From Arthrobacter stackebrandtii (GTDB taxonomy: Bacteria; Actinomycetota; Actinomycetes; Actinomycetales; Micrococcaceae): a DNA stretch of 64,000 nt. Position numbers and translations under genes: made by a program. The stretch is from contig NZ_JAGIOI010000001.1 in assembly GCF_017876675.1 (NCBI RefSeq), positions 3,348,001 through 3,412,000 of the forward strand, read 5' to 3'. Shown here in pieces: positions 1-9,573 of the stretch (position 1 is its first letter; every line of letters begins with the position of its first letter). The notes beneath the pieces were generated by a model. It did no database searches. It was not told where the DNA came from and saw only the letters and a list, made by a program, of their open reading frames with translations.

Positions 1-929
1 AACGTGGGCGCGGCAATGTCCCGGTCCTCCTGGACCAGGTGGCTTGCACCCTCAAAACGGTGCACGTCGGCGTGCGGCAGCCGGGTGATGAGGTCGTTGA
101 GGTAGCGGTCCGAGAACACGGGGTCCTTGGGCCCCCACATCATCAGCGCAGGCACCTCCAGGCTGCGGATGCCCTCCGCCACTCCCTCCAGCGCTTCCCA
201 CGACGGGTGTCCCGGGGCCGCCGGAATGTCGGCCACAAAGTTGCCCACGCCGGCACGCCGCTCCACGGAGCGGTAGGGGGCCATGAAGGCCTTGGCCACG
301 TCGTCCGCCAAGGCGGGCTGCGCCAAACCGTGCGTCACCTTCAAAAAGGCGGGGGTCGTCGTCGTGCCCCATTGGTGCACGGCCGGGTGCAGGGCCAGCT
401 TCAGGGCCGGCGGCAGCGCATGGCCGGCCGGGTGGACGGCCGTGTTGGTGAGCACGACGGCGGCCAGCTGGCTTGGGTGCGCCAGGGCCCAGCCGAGGGA
501 GATGACCCCGCCCCAGTCGTGGCCCACGCTGACCACCGGGCCGGTGAGGCCCAGCTCGGCGGTGAAGTCGGAGAGGTCGGTGATGCGGTCGGGCAGGCGG
601 CGGAAGGTTCCGGTCCGTTCGGAGAAGCCCATGTCCAGCTGGTCCACGGCGATGACGCGCCACGGTCCGCCGCCGGCGATGGCTGCGGGGGAGGTGGCGC
701 CGGCCAGGAGCGTGCGCCACAGGTAGGACCAGGTGGGGTTGCCGTGCACGCACAGCAGGGTGCCCGCAGGTTCCATGCCGGTGGCGGCGACGTCGGACTC
801 ATTGTCCAGGTAGTGCCACTGGCGCAGGGTGCCGGGGGCGTCAACGGAGGCGGTGGACGGGACGGAGAGGGTGCGGCGCCACTGCGCGTCAACACCGGGC
901 CAGGGCGTGGCAGTGTCCTGCGAAAGCAC
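1..929 (-). CDS. oleBC: OleBC fusion protein, OleB (alpha/beta hydrolase) part; 3' end outside window
   Basis: The visible part is an alpha/beta hydrolase of the haloalkane-dehalogenase-like OleB family, which decarboxylates beta-lactones to cis-olefins. It shows an HGNPTWSYLW oxyanion motif, the nucleophile elbow VGHDWGG with Asp, and a late GASHLV that fits the catalytic His. I start at GTG 929, two bases after oleA stops, which gives MLSQDTATPWPGVDAQW and then the hydrolase fold. The frame is open to base 1 with no stop. Actinobacterial relatives carry OleB fused to the AMP-ligase-like OleC, so the rest of OleBC probably lies to the left; that fusion is inferred and only OleB is seen. It is probably co-transcribed with oleA. 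Confidence 0.85.
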   Translation of the reverse strand, partial: MLSQDTATPWPGVDAQWRRTLSVPSTASVDAPGTLRQWHYLDNESDVAATGMEPAGTLLCVHGNPTWSYLWRTLLAGATSPAAIAGGGPWRVIAVDQLDMGFSERTGTFRRLPDRITDLSDFTAELGLTGPVVSVGHDWGGVISLGWALAHPSQLAAVVLTNTAVHPAGHALPPALKLALHPAVHQWGTTTTPAFLKVTHGLAQPALADDVAKAFMAPYRSVERRAGVGNFVADIPAAPGHPSWEALEGVAEGIRSLEVPALMMWGPKDPVFSDRYLNDLITRLPHADVHRFEGASHLVQEDRDIAAPT

Positions 930-931
930 TG

Positions 932-1957
932 CTACCACGCAATTTCCATCATCGCGGTGTTCAGCCCGGAACCCACGCCCATGCACAGCACGCGGTCGCC
1001 GGGGCTCAGGGTCTGGGCTTCCTGCGCCAGCGTCATGGGCAGGGATGCCGGCCCCACGTTGCCCCACTTGGGGAACGTGATCGGGACCCGACCCTTGACC
1101 AGGTTGACCGCCTTGATGATGGCGTTGGTATAGGAATTCGAGACCTGGTGGGTGACGTAGCGGTCCATGGAGCGCCAGTTCCAGCCGTCGGTGTGGGCCT
1201 CATGCCAGGCGTTGGTGACAAGTTCCAGGCCGTTGTCCAGCAGGCCCTTGGTGTCTGTGAACATGCCGTCCGGACCGCCCACGCACAACTCGTGGTGTTC
1301 GGTGCCGGCACGTGAGACGCCGCCCAGAATGCGGTGCCCGCCGGGGTGCTTGTCAGCCGGGCCCATGACGGCCGCGGCGGCGCCGGAGCCCAGGGTCAGG
1401 GTGGCAAACTCGCGCAGGTAGTCGTCGCGCGTGGACGTCTCGGCGTTGAGCCGGTTGAACGTGGTTTCCTGCGTGGCCTGGGCGTCCTCGCCGGCCACGA
1501 TCAGGGCGTACTGGATCTGACCGGAGTCGATCATGTTCGCGGCCAGCGTCATGCCGTTGACGAATCCGAGGCACGCGTTGGCCACGTCAAAGTTCATGGC
1601 GGAAGACGGCAGGCCCAGCCCGTTGTGCACCTTGACGGCGACGGACGGCTCCAGGTTGCGGCGCGTCACGGACGTGTTGATGAGCAGGCCCACCTGGCCG
1701 GCCTCGATCCCGGCCTCGGCCAGCGCCTTGGCACCGGCCTCAATGGCAGCGTCGTCAAAGGACGTTCCCGGCGCCCACCAGCGGCGCTCCTCCACGCCGG
1801 CCACGCGCTCCAGAAGGCGCTTGGACAGGCGGAGCCGTTTCAGGCTGGGTGCGAGGCGGGCATCAAAGTCACTGGACTTGACCACCACGGGGGCTTCCAC
1901 GCTTGAGACAGCGAGCAAGGCGGTGTTGTGGTGACGAAACGTAGCGTTGCCGATCAA
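932..1957 (-). CDS. oleA: OleA, acyl-CoA head-to-head condensing thiolase (olefin biosynthesis)
   Basis: Thiolase-fold enzyme resembling 3-oxoacyl-ACP synthase III. In the Ole pathway OleA joins two fatty acyl-CoAs into a beta-keto acid, the first step to long-chain alkenes. The active-site Cys is in VANACLGFVNG (near residue 125), and a GVGSGLNTAMMEIAW C-terminus closes the fold. The frame is open up to 2014, but TTG 1957 gives MIGNATFRHHNTALLAV, a natural N-terminus for the family, with a purine-rich stretch just upstream; I prefer it. The gene ends two bases before oleBC and lies divergent from smc. The partner gene next door is what separates it from a FabH paralogue; a true FabH is at 34558-35619. 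Confidence 0.9.
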   Translation of the reverse strand: MIGNATFRHHNTALLAVSSVEAPVVVKSSDFDARLAPSLKRLRLSKRLLERVAGVEERRWWAPGTSFDDAAIEAGAKALAEAGIEAGQVGLLINTSVTRRNLEPSVAVKVHNGLGLPSSAMNFDVANACLGFVNGMTLAANMIDSGQIQYALIVAGEDAQATQETTFNRLNAETSTRDDYLREFATLTLGSGAAAAVMGPADKHPGGHRILGGVSRAGTEHHELCVGGPDGMFTDTKGLLDNGLELVTNAWHEAHTDGWNWRSMDRYVTHQVSNSYTNAIIKAVNLVKGRVPITFPKWGNVGPASLPMTLAQEAQTLSPGDRVLCMGVGSGLNTAMMEIAW

Positions 1958-2210
1958 GTTCCAGCCTTTTTCTTGAGGTATTGTGCAAGTCATTGGGCAC
2001 CGGAAAACCGGCACCCCTGCCTTGAAATACGCGGAAACAGCCTAAAACGGTCCCCCGCGGTTCAAGACCCACCCTTAACTATGCACCTTGTACCGCTGAT
2101 CGTGCACATACGCCACAGTGCATATGCCCACATCCGCACCGCTCGCCCGCAGGCAATTCACGGTAGATTGGCTACTTGAGAAACAGCCCGCCGCAGGAGA
2201 AGAAACCAGT

Positions 2211-5200
2211 TTGCATCTAAAGAGCCTGTCCGTGCGCGGATTCAAGTCCTTCGCCTCGGCCACCACTTTCGACTTTGAGCCGGGCGTCACCGCGGTGGTG
2301 GGCCCCAACGGCTCCGGCAAGTCCAACGTGGTGGACGCCCTCGCCTGGGTCATGGGCGAGCAGGGCGCCAAGACGCTCCGCGGCGGCAAAATGGAGGACG
2401 TCATCTTCGCGGGCACCGCCGGGCGCCCCGCCCTGGGCCGCGCCCACGTGGCCCTGACCATTGACAATGCCGACGGCGCCCTGCCGATCGAATACTCCGA
2501 GGTCACCATCTCCCGCACGCTGTTCCGCGCAGGCGGTTCAGAGTACGCCATCAACGGCACTTCCTGCCGGCTCCTGGACATCCAGGAACTGCTCTCCGAC
2601 TCCGGCCTGGGCCGGGAAATGCACGTCATCGTGGGCCAGGGCCAGCTGGACAAGGTGCTGCACGCCACCCCGGAGGACCGCCGCGGCTTCATTGAGGAGG
2701 CCGCAGGCATCCTCAAGCACCGCCGCCGCAAGGAAAAAACGCTGCGCAAGCTGGACGCCATGGGTGCCAACCTGGCCCGGCTCACCGACCTGACCGGGGA
2801 GATCCGCCGCCAGCTGACCCCGCTGGGCAAGCAGGCCGCCGTGGCCCGCCGCGCCCAGGCCGTCCAATTCGACGTCCGCGACGCCCGCGCCCGCCTGCTG
2901 GCCGATGAAATCGTGACCCTCTCCACCGCCGTCGAGCGGGACGAGGCGGCGGAACTGGCCCTCAAGCGCCGGCGCGAGGAGGTGGATGCGTCGCTGCAGG
3001 CGGGCCGGACCCGCCAGGCCGACCTGGAACAGGCGGCGGCCGCGGCCACCCCCGTCCTCAACGCCGCCCGCGACAACTGGTACCAGCTCAACGCCGCCCG
3101 CGAAAAGTTCAAGGCCCTGGGCGTGCTCGCCGCTGAACGCCAACGCCACCTGGGCAGCACCGACGACGTCCCCGACCCCAGCCGCGACCCGGACCGGCTG
3201 GCCCAGCAGGCCGCACGGCTCCGTGCCGAGGAAGCCGAGCTGGACCTGGCGCTGGAGGAAAAGCGGTACGGGCTCGAGACGGCCATGGAGATCAAGGATG
3301 ACGCCGAGGCCGCCGTCCGTGACGAGGAACAGCGGGTCCGCGAGCAGATGCGCGCCACGGCCGACCGCCGCGAGGGCCTGGCCCGGCTGGCGGGCAAGGT
3401 GGCCTCGGCCCGGTCGCGGGTGGAGTCGGCGGAGGCCGAGATTGGACGCCTGCACCAGAGCCGGGCCGCCGGAGCCGACCGGCACAGCGCCGCGGCCGAG
3501 GAATTTGCCGCGCTGGAGTCGCAGGTGGCCGGAATCGAGGCCGGCGAGCAGCGCCTCGACGCCGGCTACGAGGAGGCCGCCGCCGCCCTTGCGGAGGTTG
3601 ATGCGGCGCTCGAGGCCGCCTCGGCGGCACAACTGGCCGCCGAGCGGGAGCGCGATTCACTGACCGCCCGCCGCGACGCCCTCGCCACCGGCCTGCTCCG
3701 CAAGGACGCCGGCGCACACCTGCTCGATGCCCGCCCCGACGGCGTCATGGCCTCCATGGCCCAGCTCGTCCAGGTGGCCCCCGGCCACGAAACCGCCGTC
3801 GCCGCCGCACTGCACGCCGCGGCCGAGGGCGTGGCCGTCACCGACTTTCCCTCCGCCCTCGCCGCGCTGGAACTCATCAAGGAGCACGACGGCGGACGGG
3901 TCACCCTGGTCCTGGCCGGCGCCGGCGCCGGGGCTGCTGCGCCGGACGGCGCCGCAGGAACGGGCAGTGCCGGGCCGGCAGCTGCCGGCCCCCGGGACGC
4001 CGCCGGGCTGGCGTCATTGCAGCAGGCCGCGCAAGCTGCGGCGTGCGCGGTGCCAGGTGCCGCCGTCGCCCGTTCACAGGTGACCGGGCCGGAGGAGCTG
4101 GGGGACACCCTCGATGCACTCCTGGCCGGCGTCGTGCTGGTGCCGGATGCCGCTGCCGCACAGGATGTCCTGGCCCGCGGTGCGCAGCTGACCGCAGTGA
4201 CGGCTGCCGGCGACGTTTTCACACAGTGGTGGGTGCAGGGCGGCTCGGCCGTGGCGCCGTCGCTGCTGGAGCTGCAGGCCGCCGTGGACGAGACCGAGGC
4301 CGCCCTGGCAGAGGCCGTGGCGCGCGGCGAACAGCAGCGCTTTGCCGTGGCAGGGCTCCAGGCCCGGCGCGGCCCGTTGGCACAGGAGGAAGAGGACGCC
4401 CTCGCCGCGCTGCACGAGTCCGACGCCCGGCTGGCGGCCGTGGCGGAGCGACTCGGCACCCTGGGCGCCACGCTGCGCTCCGCAGCGGGGGAGTCGGAGC
4501 GGCACGCCCAGTCGGTCGAGGCGGCCACCGCCAACCTGGGGCGCGAACAGGCGGCTCTCGAGGAGGTGGCTGGGAGGCTGGCCAAGGCGCAGGAGGCGCC
4601 GGCCGACCTCGAGCCTTCCATGGACGAGCGCGACGCACTGTCCGCTGCGGCCGTGGCGGCGCGGGCCGTCGAAATGGAGACGCGGCTGGCACTGCGCAGC
4701 ACCGAGGAGGCGCTGAACACGGCGCGGACCCGGGCGGCGGCGCTGGAGCGGGCGGCCGCCACGGAGAAGCTGGCACGGGAACAGGCGGCGCAGCGGGCCA
4801 GGCGCCGGCTGTTCCAGGCGAAGAAGGCGGCCGCCGTGGCGCTGGCTGTGGAGCACATTCTGGTCCATGTCGAGGCGTCGATCGAGCTGGCCGAGCATGT
4901 CCGCGACGAGGCGGAGGAGCAGCGGGCGGGGCGCGAGGTGGAACTCATGGCGGTCCGCGGAGAGACAGCGGAGGCCGAGAAGGAACTGGCGCGGCTGACC
5001 GATTCCGTGCACCGGGACGAGATGGCCCGCACCGCCCAGAAGCTGCGCATTGAGACGCTGGAGAACAAGTCGATCGAGGAGCTGGGGCTCAGCGTCGACC
5101 ACCTTCTTAAGGAGTACGGCCCTGACACGCTGGTGCCGCTGGGGCCGGGCGAGGTCACGGACAAGTGGGCTGCGCTGCGCGTGGCGGTGGACGAGTCCGG

Positions 5201-5891
5201 CGAGGAAGTCCGCGAGGGCACGCCGTTTGTGCGCGAGGAGCAGGAAAAGCGGCTCAAGCGCGCCGAACGCGACCTCGCCGCACTGGGCAAGGTCAACCCC
5301 CTCGCCCTGGAGGAATTTGCCGCGCTCGAGGAACGCCATCAGTTCCTGTCCTCGCAGCTTGAGGACCTCAAGGCCAGCCGCAAGGACCTGCTGGAGATCA
5401 TCAAGGAGGTGGACCAGCGGGTGGAGGAGGTGTTCACGGCCGCCTACGCCGACACCGCCGCCCAGTTTGAACGCGTCTTTGGCCGCCTGTTCCCGGGCGG
5501 CGAGGGCCGGCTGGTCCTGACCGACCCCTCCGACATGCTGACCACCGGCATCGAGGTCGAGGCGCGCCCGGCCGGGAAGAAGATCAAGCGGCTTTCGCTG
5601 CTTTCCGGCGGCGAGCGGTCGCTGACTGCCGTGGCCCTGCTCGTGGCCATCTTCAAGGCCAGGCCCTCGCCGTTCTACGTCATGGACGAGGTGGAGGCGG
5701 CGCTGGATGACACCAACCTGGGCCGGCTCATCACCATCTTCGAGGAGCTGCGCGAATCCAGCCAGCTGATCATCATCACCCACCAGAAGCGCACCATGGA
5801 AGTGGCCGACGCCCTGTACGGGGTGTCCATGCGGGGCGACGGCGTCTCCACCGTCATCAGCCAGCGCCTGGACCGCGTCGCAAGCGTCTAG
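2211..5891 (+). CDS. smc: Chromosome segregation protein SMC
   Basis: SMC ATPase of about 1,226 residues, the usual length. It forms the condensin ring with ScpA and ScpB for chromosome compaction and segregation. The N-terminal half has Walker A GPNGSGKSNVVDALAWVMGE. Two long Ala/Glu/Arg-rich coiled coils flank a hinge near residues 500-650 (about 3720-4200), which holds an Ala/Gly/Pro-rich stretch. The C-terminus has the ABC signature LLSGGERSLTAVALL and Walker B FYVMDEVEAALDD. TTG 2211 is chosen because AGGAGAAG precedes it by about 9 bases and the protein then begins LHLKSLSVRGFKSF as in other SMCs; an ATG in frame at 2118 has no such site. ftsY lies about 3.7 kb further on, with two MFS genes inserted between. 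Confidence 0.95.
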   Translation: MHLKSLSVRGFKSFASATTFDFEPGVTAVVGPNGSGKSNVVDALAWVMGEQGAKTLRGGKMEDVIFAGTAGRPALGRAHVALTIDNADGALPIEYSEVTISRTLFRAGGSEYAINGTSCRLLDIQELLSDSGLGREMHVIVGQGQLDKVLHATPEDRRGFIEEAAGILKHRRRKEKTLRKLDAMGANLARLTDLTGEIRRQLTPLGKQAAVARRAQAVQFDVRDARARLLADEIVTLSTAVERDEAAELALKRRREEVDASLQAGRTRQADLEQAAAAATPVLNAARDNWYQLNAAREKFKALGVLAAERQRHLGSTDDVPDPSRDPDRLAQQAARLRAEEAELDLALEEKRYGLETAMEIKDDAEAAVRDEEQRVREQMRATADRREGLARLAGKVASARSRVESAEAEIGRLHQSRAAGADRHSAAAEEFAALESQVAGIEAGEQRLDAGYEEAAAALAEVDAALEAASAAQLAAERERDSLTARRDALATGLLRKDAGAHLLDARPDGVMASMAQLVQVAPGHETAVAAALHAAAEGVAVTDFPSALAALELIKEHDGGRVTLVLAGAGAGAAAPDGAAGTGSAGPAAAGPRDAAGLASLQQAAQAAACAVPGAAVARSQVTGPEELGDTLDALLAGVVLVPDAAAAQDVLARGAQLTAVTAAGDVFTQWWVQGGSAVAPSLLELQAAVDETEAALAEAVARGEQQRFAVAGLQARRGPLAQEEEDALAALHESDARLAAVAERLGTLGATLRSAAGESERHAQSVEAATANLGREQAALEEVAGRLAKAQEAPADLEPSMDERDALSAAAVAARAVEMETRLALRSTEEALNTARTRAAALERAAATEKLAREQAAQRARRRLFQAKKAAAVALAVEHILVHVEASIELAEHVRDEAEEQRAGREVELMAVRGETAEAEKELARLTDSVHRDEMARTAQKLRIETLENKSIEELGLSVDHLLKEYGPDTLVPLGPGEVTDKWAALRVAVDESGEEVREGTPFVREEQEKRLKRAERDLAALGKVNPLALEEFAALEERHQFLSSQLEDLKASRKDLLEIIKEVDQRVEEVFTAAYADTAAQFERVFGRLFPGGEGRLVLTDPSDMLTTGIEVEARPAGKKIKRLSLLSGGERSLTAVALLVAIFKARPSPFYVMDEVEAALDDTNLGRLITIFEELRESSQLIIITHQKRTMEVADALYGVSMRGDGVSTVISQRLDRVASV

Positions 5892-5925
5892 CAACGCCCT
5901 CCCCGACGCCGCATCAGATAATTCG

Positions 5926-6060
5926 GGTGGGGGCAGATAATTCCGGGCCGGGGGCAGATATCGTAATCCGCCCCCTGTCTACCTGGGGCGGATTACGATA
6001 TCTGCCCCCGGCGTGAGTGGCGGGTGTGCGGAACGGCAGCAGATCGCAACTTCTGCCCCC
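5926..6060. repeat. GGGGGCAGAT repeat cluster with a 25-bp perfect inverted repeat
   Basis: Arms 5950-5974 and 5985-6009 are perfect inverted complements of 25 bp around a 10-nt loop. Each arm begins or ends with GGGGGCAGAT or its complement. A further copy, GGGGCAGATAATTC, is at about 5931-5944, and a small dyad GCAGA...TCTGC ends in CCCCC at 6040-6060. There is no T run, so this looks more like a REP/BIME-type palindromic repeat than a simple terminator. It sits between convergent smc and an MFS gene, with no gene across 5892-6250. Confidence 0.7.
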
Positions 6061-6160
6061 GTCACTGAAAATGTGCCGTCACCCGCCCCGCGCGCCGTCA
6101 CCCACCCCCCGCACCGCCCAAGGCGCCGGGACAGCGGAGGCCGGTACCGCCATCGTGCTT

Positions 6161-6230
6161 AAAAACCAACCCCGCAGTTGTGGTTGCAAAATCAGCCGCA
6201 ACGGCCTGTTTGCAACCACAACCGCGGGGT
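6161..6230 (-). terminator. Long hairpin with T-rich tail, likely terminator of the leftward MFS gene
   Basis: Arms 6169-6190 and 6209-6230 pair over 22 bp with one mismatch, around an 18-nt loop. Read leftwards the stem is followed by TTGGTTTTTAAG, as expected of an intrinsic terminator 20 bases beyond the MFS stop codon. The stem is unusually long for a terminator, so it may also be a palindromic repeat put to this use. Confidence 0.6.
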
Positions 6231-6250
6231 CGGCTGGAAAAGCAGGAAGG

Positions 6251-7627
6251 CTACTTCCGGCGGGCGGCCTCACGGCTGCGCCAGTAGGCCTCGATTTCCT
6301 CGAGCGACTTGCCGGATGTCTCGGGCACGCGGCGGATCACGTAGAAGAACGCAATGGCGGAGAGCAGGGCGAACACCAGGAACACCAGCGGGCCGAACTT
6401 CTCCATGGCGGACGGGAAGGCCTGGGCGAAGATGGCGTTGAAGAGGTACTGGGTGAAGGTGATGACGCCCATGCCGATGGCACGCATGCGCAGGGGCAGC
6501 GCCTCGGGGACGTAGAGCCAGAAGACGGGGCCCAAGCCAAAGCCGAAGGAGAAGGTGTAGGCGAAAACGGCCGCGATGGTCAGGTAGCCGGACTCCGGGA
6601 ACATCCACAGCACCACCATGGACACGGCCTGGCCTGCCATGCTGATGGCGAGCATTTTCACGCGGCCCAGCTTGTCGATCAGGGGCAGGGACGCGGCGGT
6701 GGAGACCACCAGGGCAATGCCCACGCCGTAGTTGGCGACCATGCCGGGGTTGGAGCCCAGCGAGGGGACGTCGGCGAAGATGATGGGTGCGTAGTAGACC
6801 ACGGCGTTGATGCCCGTGAACACCTGGAAGAACGTCAGGATGAACAGCACTGACATGGCCGGGCGGGCCGACTTGAACAGGGCCGAGATGCCGGCTTCCT
6901 GCTGCTTGAGGCTGTTCTCGATGTCCTGGACTTCGGCGTTGGCGATCTCGTCCGTGGCGCGCAACTTGCGCAGCACCTTCAGTGCCTCGTCGTGGCGGCC
7001 GCGCATGATCAGCCAGCGCGGGCTCGGCGGGCTCAGCAGCATGCCCACGAAGAAGATGACGGCCGGGATGACACCGGCGCCGAGGATCCAGTTCCATGCC
7101 CCGGCGTCGTGCAGGGCGTCGCCCACAATGTAGGCGCACAGGATGCCCACGTTGACGGAGAGCTGGTACAGGGCGGTCAGCAGGCCGCGGATGCGGGTGG
7201 GCGCCAGCTCGGAGAGATAGATCAGCCCGAACATGTTGGCGATGCCCACGGCCAGGCCCAGGAAGAACCGGGCAAACATGAGCAGCGGGATGTCGGTGGC
7301 GAACAGGCAGATCAGCGAGCCGACGATGAAGATGACTGCCGCAACCAGCAGCAGGTGCCGGCGGTCGTAGCGCTTCGCGGCAAGCGTGGAGCCGATGATG
7401 GCCGGCAGGGCGCCCCACAGCAGGAGCGAGGTGATCAGGCCCTGGGCCCCGGCGTCGATGCCGAAGTCGTTGATCAGCAGCGGCAGTGCGCCGGAGATCG
7501 CCCCGGAATCGTAGCCGTACAGGAGGCCGGAGAAGCCTGCCAGGATGGCGATCAGGATGACCACCCGGGGGATGGCTTCGGTGCTGTGGTCACGCGGCTT
7601 TGTGACCTCGTTGGTGCTTTGCGTCAT
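6251..7627 (-). CDS. MFS sugar:H+ symporter (sugar porter family)
   Basis: Twelve-helix major facilitator of about 458 residues. Sugar porter signatures are present: an N-terminal [17 protein letters not shown], the DRRH-type loop 2-3 motif ([10 protein letters not shown]), [21 protein letters not shown] in helix 4-5, PESPRWL-like [13 protein letters not shown] before the central loop, [14 protein letters not shown] in helix 7 and a C-terminal [13 protein letters not shown]. It should import a hexose or pentose with protons; the substrate cannot be read. ATG 7627 is preferred because GGAAG lies 6 bases upstream and the longer frame adds an unrelated 28 residues. It is probably transcribed alone, from a promoter near 7913-7942. 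Confidence 0.88.
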   Translation of the reverse strand: MTQSTNEVTKPRDHSTEAIPRVVILIAILAGFSGLLYGYDSGAISGALPLLINDFGIDAGAQGLITSLLLWGALPAIIGSTLAAKRYDRRHLLLVAAVIFIVGSLICLFATDIPLLMFARFFLGLAVGIANMFGLIYLSELAPTRIRGLLTALYQLSVNVGILCAYIVGDALHDAGAWNWILGAGVIPAVIFFVGMLLSPPSPRWLIMRGRHDEALKVLRKLRATDEIANAEVQDIENSLKQQEAGISALFKSARPAMSVLFILTFFQVFTGINAVVYYAPIIFADVPSLGSNPGMVANYGVGIALVVSTAASLPLIDKLGRVKMLAISMAGQAVSMVVLWMFPESGYLTIAAVFAYTFSFGFGLGPVFWLYVPEALPLRMRAIGMGVITFTQYLFNAIFAQAFPSAMEKFGPLVFLVFALLSAIAFFYVIRRVPETSGKSLEEIEAYWRSREAARRK

Positions 7628-7912
7628 TGCTTCCAATTTCTGTGGCTGTTCTTGGTCAGCAAGCAGCACGGATGGGTGCGGCTGGCTGGGGCTACGGTGC
7701 CCGGGCGGCACTCCGGTGCCGGTTGGCGCGCAGTGCGTGACTGCGCCGGGCGGAGGTGCCCATGATCCATGGCTGATGCGCGTCTTCCGCGGCCGACGGC
7801 GTGCCGGTGTCCTCTGCGGAGCGGCGCCATTCGTGACCAGGACGTGCGGAACAGGGCCGACACTCGGTCACCTGGCAATTCCGGCCCTGGCAGCTGGATG
7901 TTTAGTGATTTC

Positions 7913-7942
7913 AGTCTAGACATCGGATGCATTAAGTGCCAA
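7913..7942 (-). promoter_or_regulatory. Candidate promoter for the sugar porter gene
   Basis: Read leftwards, TTGGCA (7942-7937) and TAGACT (7918-7913) are 18 bases apart, a fair sigma-70-type match. It would give a leader of about 280 nt before ATG 7627. The rest of the 601-base gap 7628-8228 holds a 13-nt palindrome AACATCTGATGTT (7983-7995) and a purine-rich tract (about 8166-8223) but no gene I can support. Confidence 0.35.
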
Positions 7943-8228
7943 CCGACACATTCCGGCGCATGGAACTGTTGTTCAGCTCACAAACATCTGATGTTATGCG
8001 TGTTGGTGCCGCGGCCACCCTTCCTGAAGCACGACGGCGCGTGCCCGGCTTTCGGCGTCCGGCCCACCCGCTGCCGGCCTGCTTTCGGATGTGCCCGCTC
8101 GATGCCTCGTTGGATACCTGCGGGCTGCGATGGCGTTGGGGAAAATTCAGCCATTGCTGCGATGGCGTCGAAGACGGAAGAGGGGAGAGGGAAGGGGGAA
8201 AGAGGGGAGGCGGGAAGAGGGGTGCCTG

Positions 8229-9485
8229 CTAGTGCAGGAGGTGCCGGGTGTCCTTGGCCGGCAGCCAGAACAGGAAGCTGAGGAAGGCAACGGCGGTTGC
8301 CATCAGGAATGCTGGCCCGTAGGAGAAGGCGTCGACCAGGAATCCGGCGGCAATGGGTCCGATGATGGCGCCAAAGTCCGAGGACATTTGGAAGGTGGCC
8401 AGGACCTTGCCGCCGGAACGGTCGTTGCCGATGACATCGGCCACTGCCGCCTGCTGGCCCGGCCCCATGAGGCCGCTGCCAAATCCGGCAATCGCGGAGA
8501 CCAGGAAGAACCAGAATTCATTGCCGGTGAAGCCCAGCACGCCCATGGCGATGCCGTTGACCGCCAGGCCGGAGAGGATCATGGGCTTGCGCCCCCAGGT
8601 GTCGGCCAGCTTGCCGGAGAACGTCAGGGCCATGCCCGTTCCGACAGCGAACACCGCCAGCGAAATTCCCGCCACCTCCGGCCCGGCGCCGAGTGCGGCA
8701 GTGGCAAAGAGGGGAACCAGGGCCATGCGGATGCCAAACGCCGACCAGCCGTTGGCGAAACCGGAGGTCAGCACGGCCCTGTAGGCGGGGATGCCCAGTG
8801 CCTGGCGCAACGGCAGGGCATCCTTTTTCGCGGCGGGTGCGCCGGCCCCGCCGGCAGCTGAACCGGCAACACCGGATCCGGCGACAGGCTTCACGGCATG
8901 CAGCTGGGTGGCAACAAGCAGCGCCACCAGCACCAGGGCGCCGGCGTAGACGAGGAACGGCAGCTGCATGCCAAATCCGGCCAGCAGCCCGCCCACGGCG
9001 GGGCCGGCGATGTTGCCCAACAGGAAGGATCCGGCGTACAGGCTGGAGATGCGGCCCCGGGCCTCCGGCGGGGCCAGCCGGATGAGCAGGCCCATGGCGG
9101 CGACGGTGAACATGGTGGAGCCGATCCCGCCCAGGCCACGGTAGATCAGCAGCTGCCAATAGTCCTGGGCAAAGGCGCAGGCGGCGGAGGAGGCGGCGAC
9201 GATCAGGATGCCCAGGATGTAGGTCCGGCGCTCGCCCATGCGCTCCACGAGCACGCCGCTCAGCGGGGCAAACACCAGCCGGGTGAACGCGAAGGCGCTG
9301 ACCACCACGGCCGCGGCGGTCACGCTGACGTCGAAACTCTGGGCGAACTGCGGCAGCACGGGCGCCACGATGCCGAAGCCGATCGCGATCAGGAAGGCGG
9401 CGGCAATGAGCACCTTGATCTCACGCGGCAGCTTCACGGGTGCCGGATCAATGGCTTTCTTGGGGGCGGGGCTGGTCATGGGCAT
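8229..9485 (-). CDS. MFS transporter, drug-efflux-like
   Basis: Twelve-helix MFS protein of 418 residues. The DHA1-like pattern shows APVLPQFAQSF in helix 1, the motif-A loop GVLVERMGERRTYILG between helices 2 and 3, and a repeat of it in the second half (GKLADTWGRKPMILSG). The central loop is rich in Ala/Gly (VAGSAAGGAGAPAAKKD). This resembles proton-driven multidrug or metabolite exporters, but the substrate is unknown. It starts at ATG 9485 (an ATG two codons later is equally possible) and reads leftwards, divergent from ftsY. The 88-base gap before ftsY must hold both start regions. Confidence 0.85.
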   Translation of the reverse strand: MPMTSPAPKKAIDPAPVKLPREIKVLIAAAFLIAIGFGIVAPVLPQFAQSFDVSVTAAAVVVSAFAFTRLVFAPLSGVLVERMGERRTYILGILIVAASSAACAFAQDYWQLLIYRGLGGIGSTMFTVAAMGLLIRLAPPEARGRISSLYAGSFLLGNIAGPAVGGLLAGFGMQLPFLVYAGALVLVALLVATQLHAVKPVAGSGVAGSAAGGAGAPAAKKDALPLRQALGIPAYRAVLTSGFANGWSAFGIRMALVPLFATAALGAGPEVAGISLAVFAVGTGMALTFSGKLADTWGRKPMILSGLAVNGIAMGVLGFTGNEFWFFLVSAIAGFGSGLMGPGQQAAVADVIGNDRSGGKVLATFQMSSDFGAIIGPIAAGFLVDAFSYGPAFLMATAVAFLSFLFWLPAKDTRHLLH

Positions 9486-9573
9486 CAGCTAAGAGTTTGT
9501 CACATGCGCGCAAAACGGGCCCGGCCCGGCCCGTGGACCCGGCCCCGGCCGCCCCACATGAGAGACTGGGGGA

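Noticed and set aside
39-1133. Long rightward open frame opposite oleA/oleBC
   Set aside because: It is the complement of two clear Ole genes, with Gly/Arg/His-rich translation typical of high-GC antisense frames.
2075-5894. Several long leftward frames across smc
   Set aside because: All are antisense to the coiled-coil SMC gene and show low-complexity Ser/Arg/Ala sequence without domains.
5892-6250. Possible CRISPR-like repeats
   Set aside because: The copies are inverted and of unequal spacing; there are no regular spacers and no cas genes.
7769-8281. 170-codon frame in the gap between the two MFS genes
   Set aside because: Arg/Pro/Cys-rich composition, no ribosome site, and it runs into the 3' end of the next gene.
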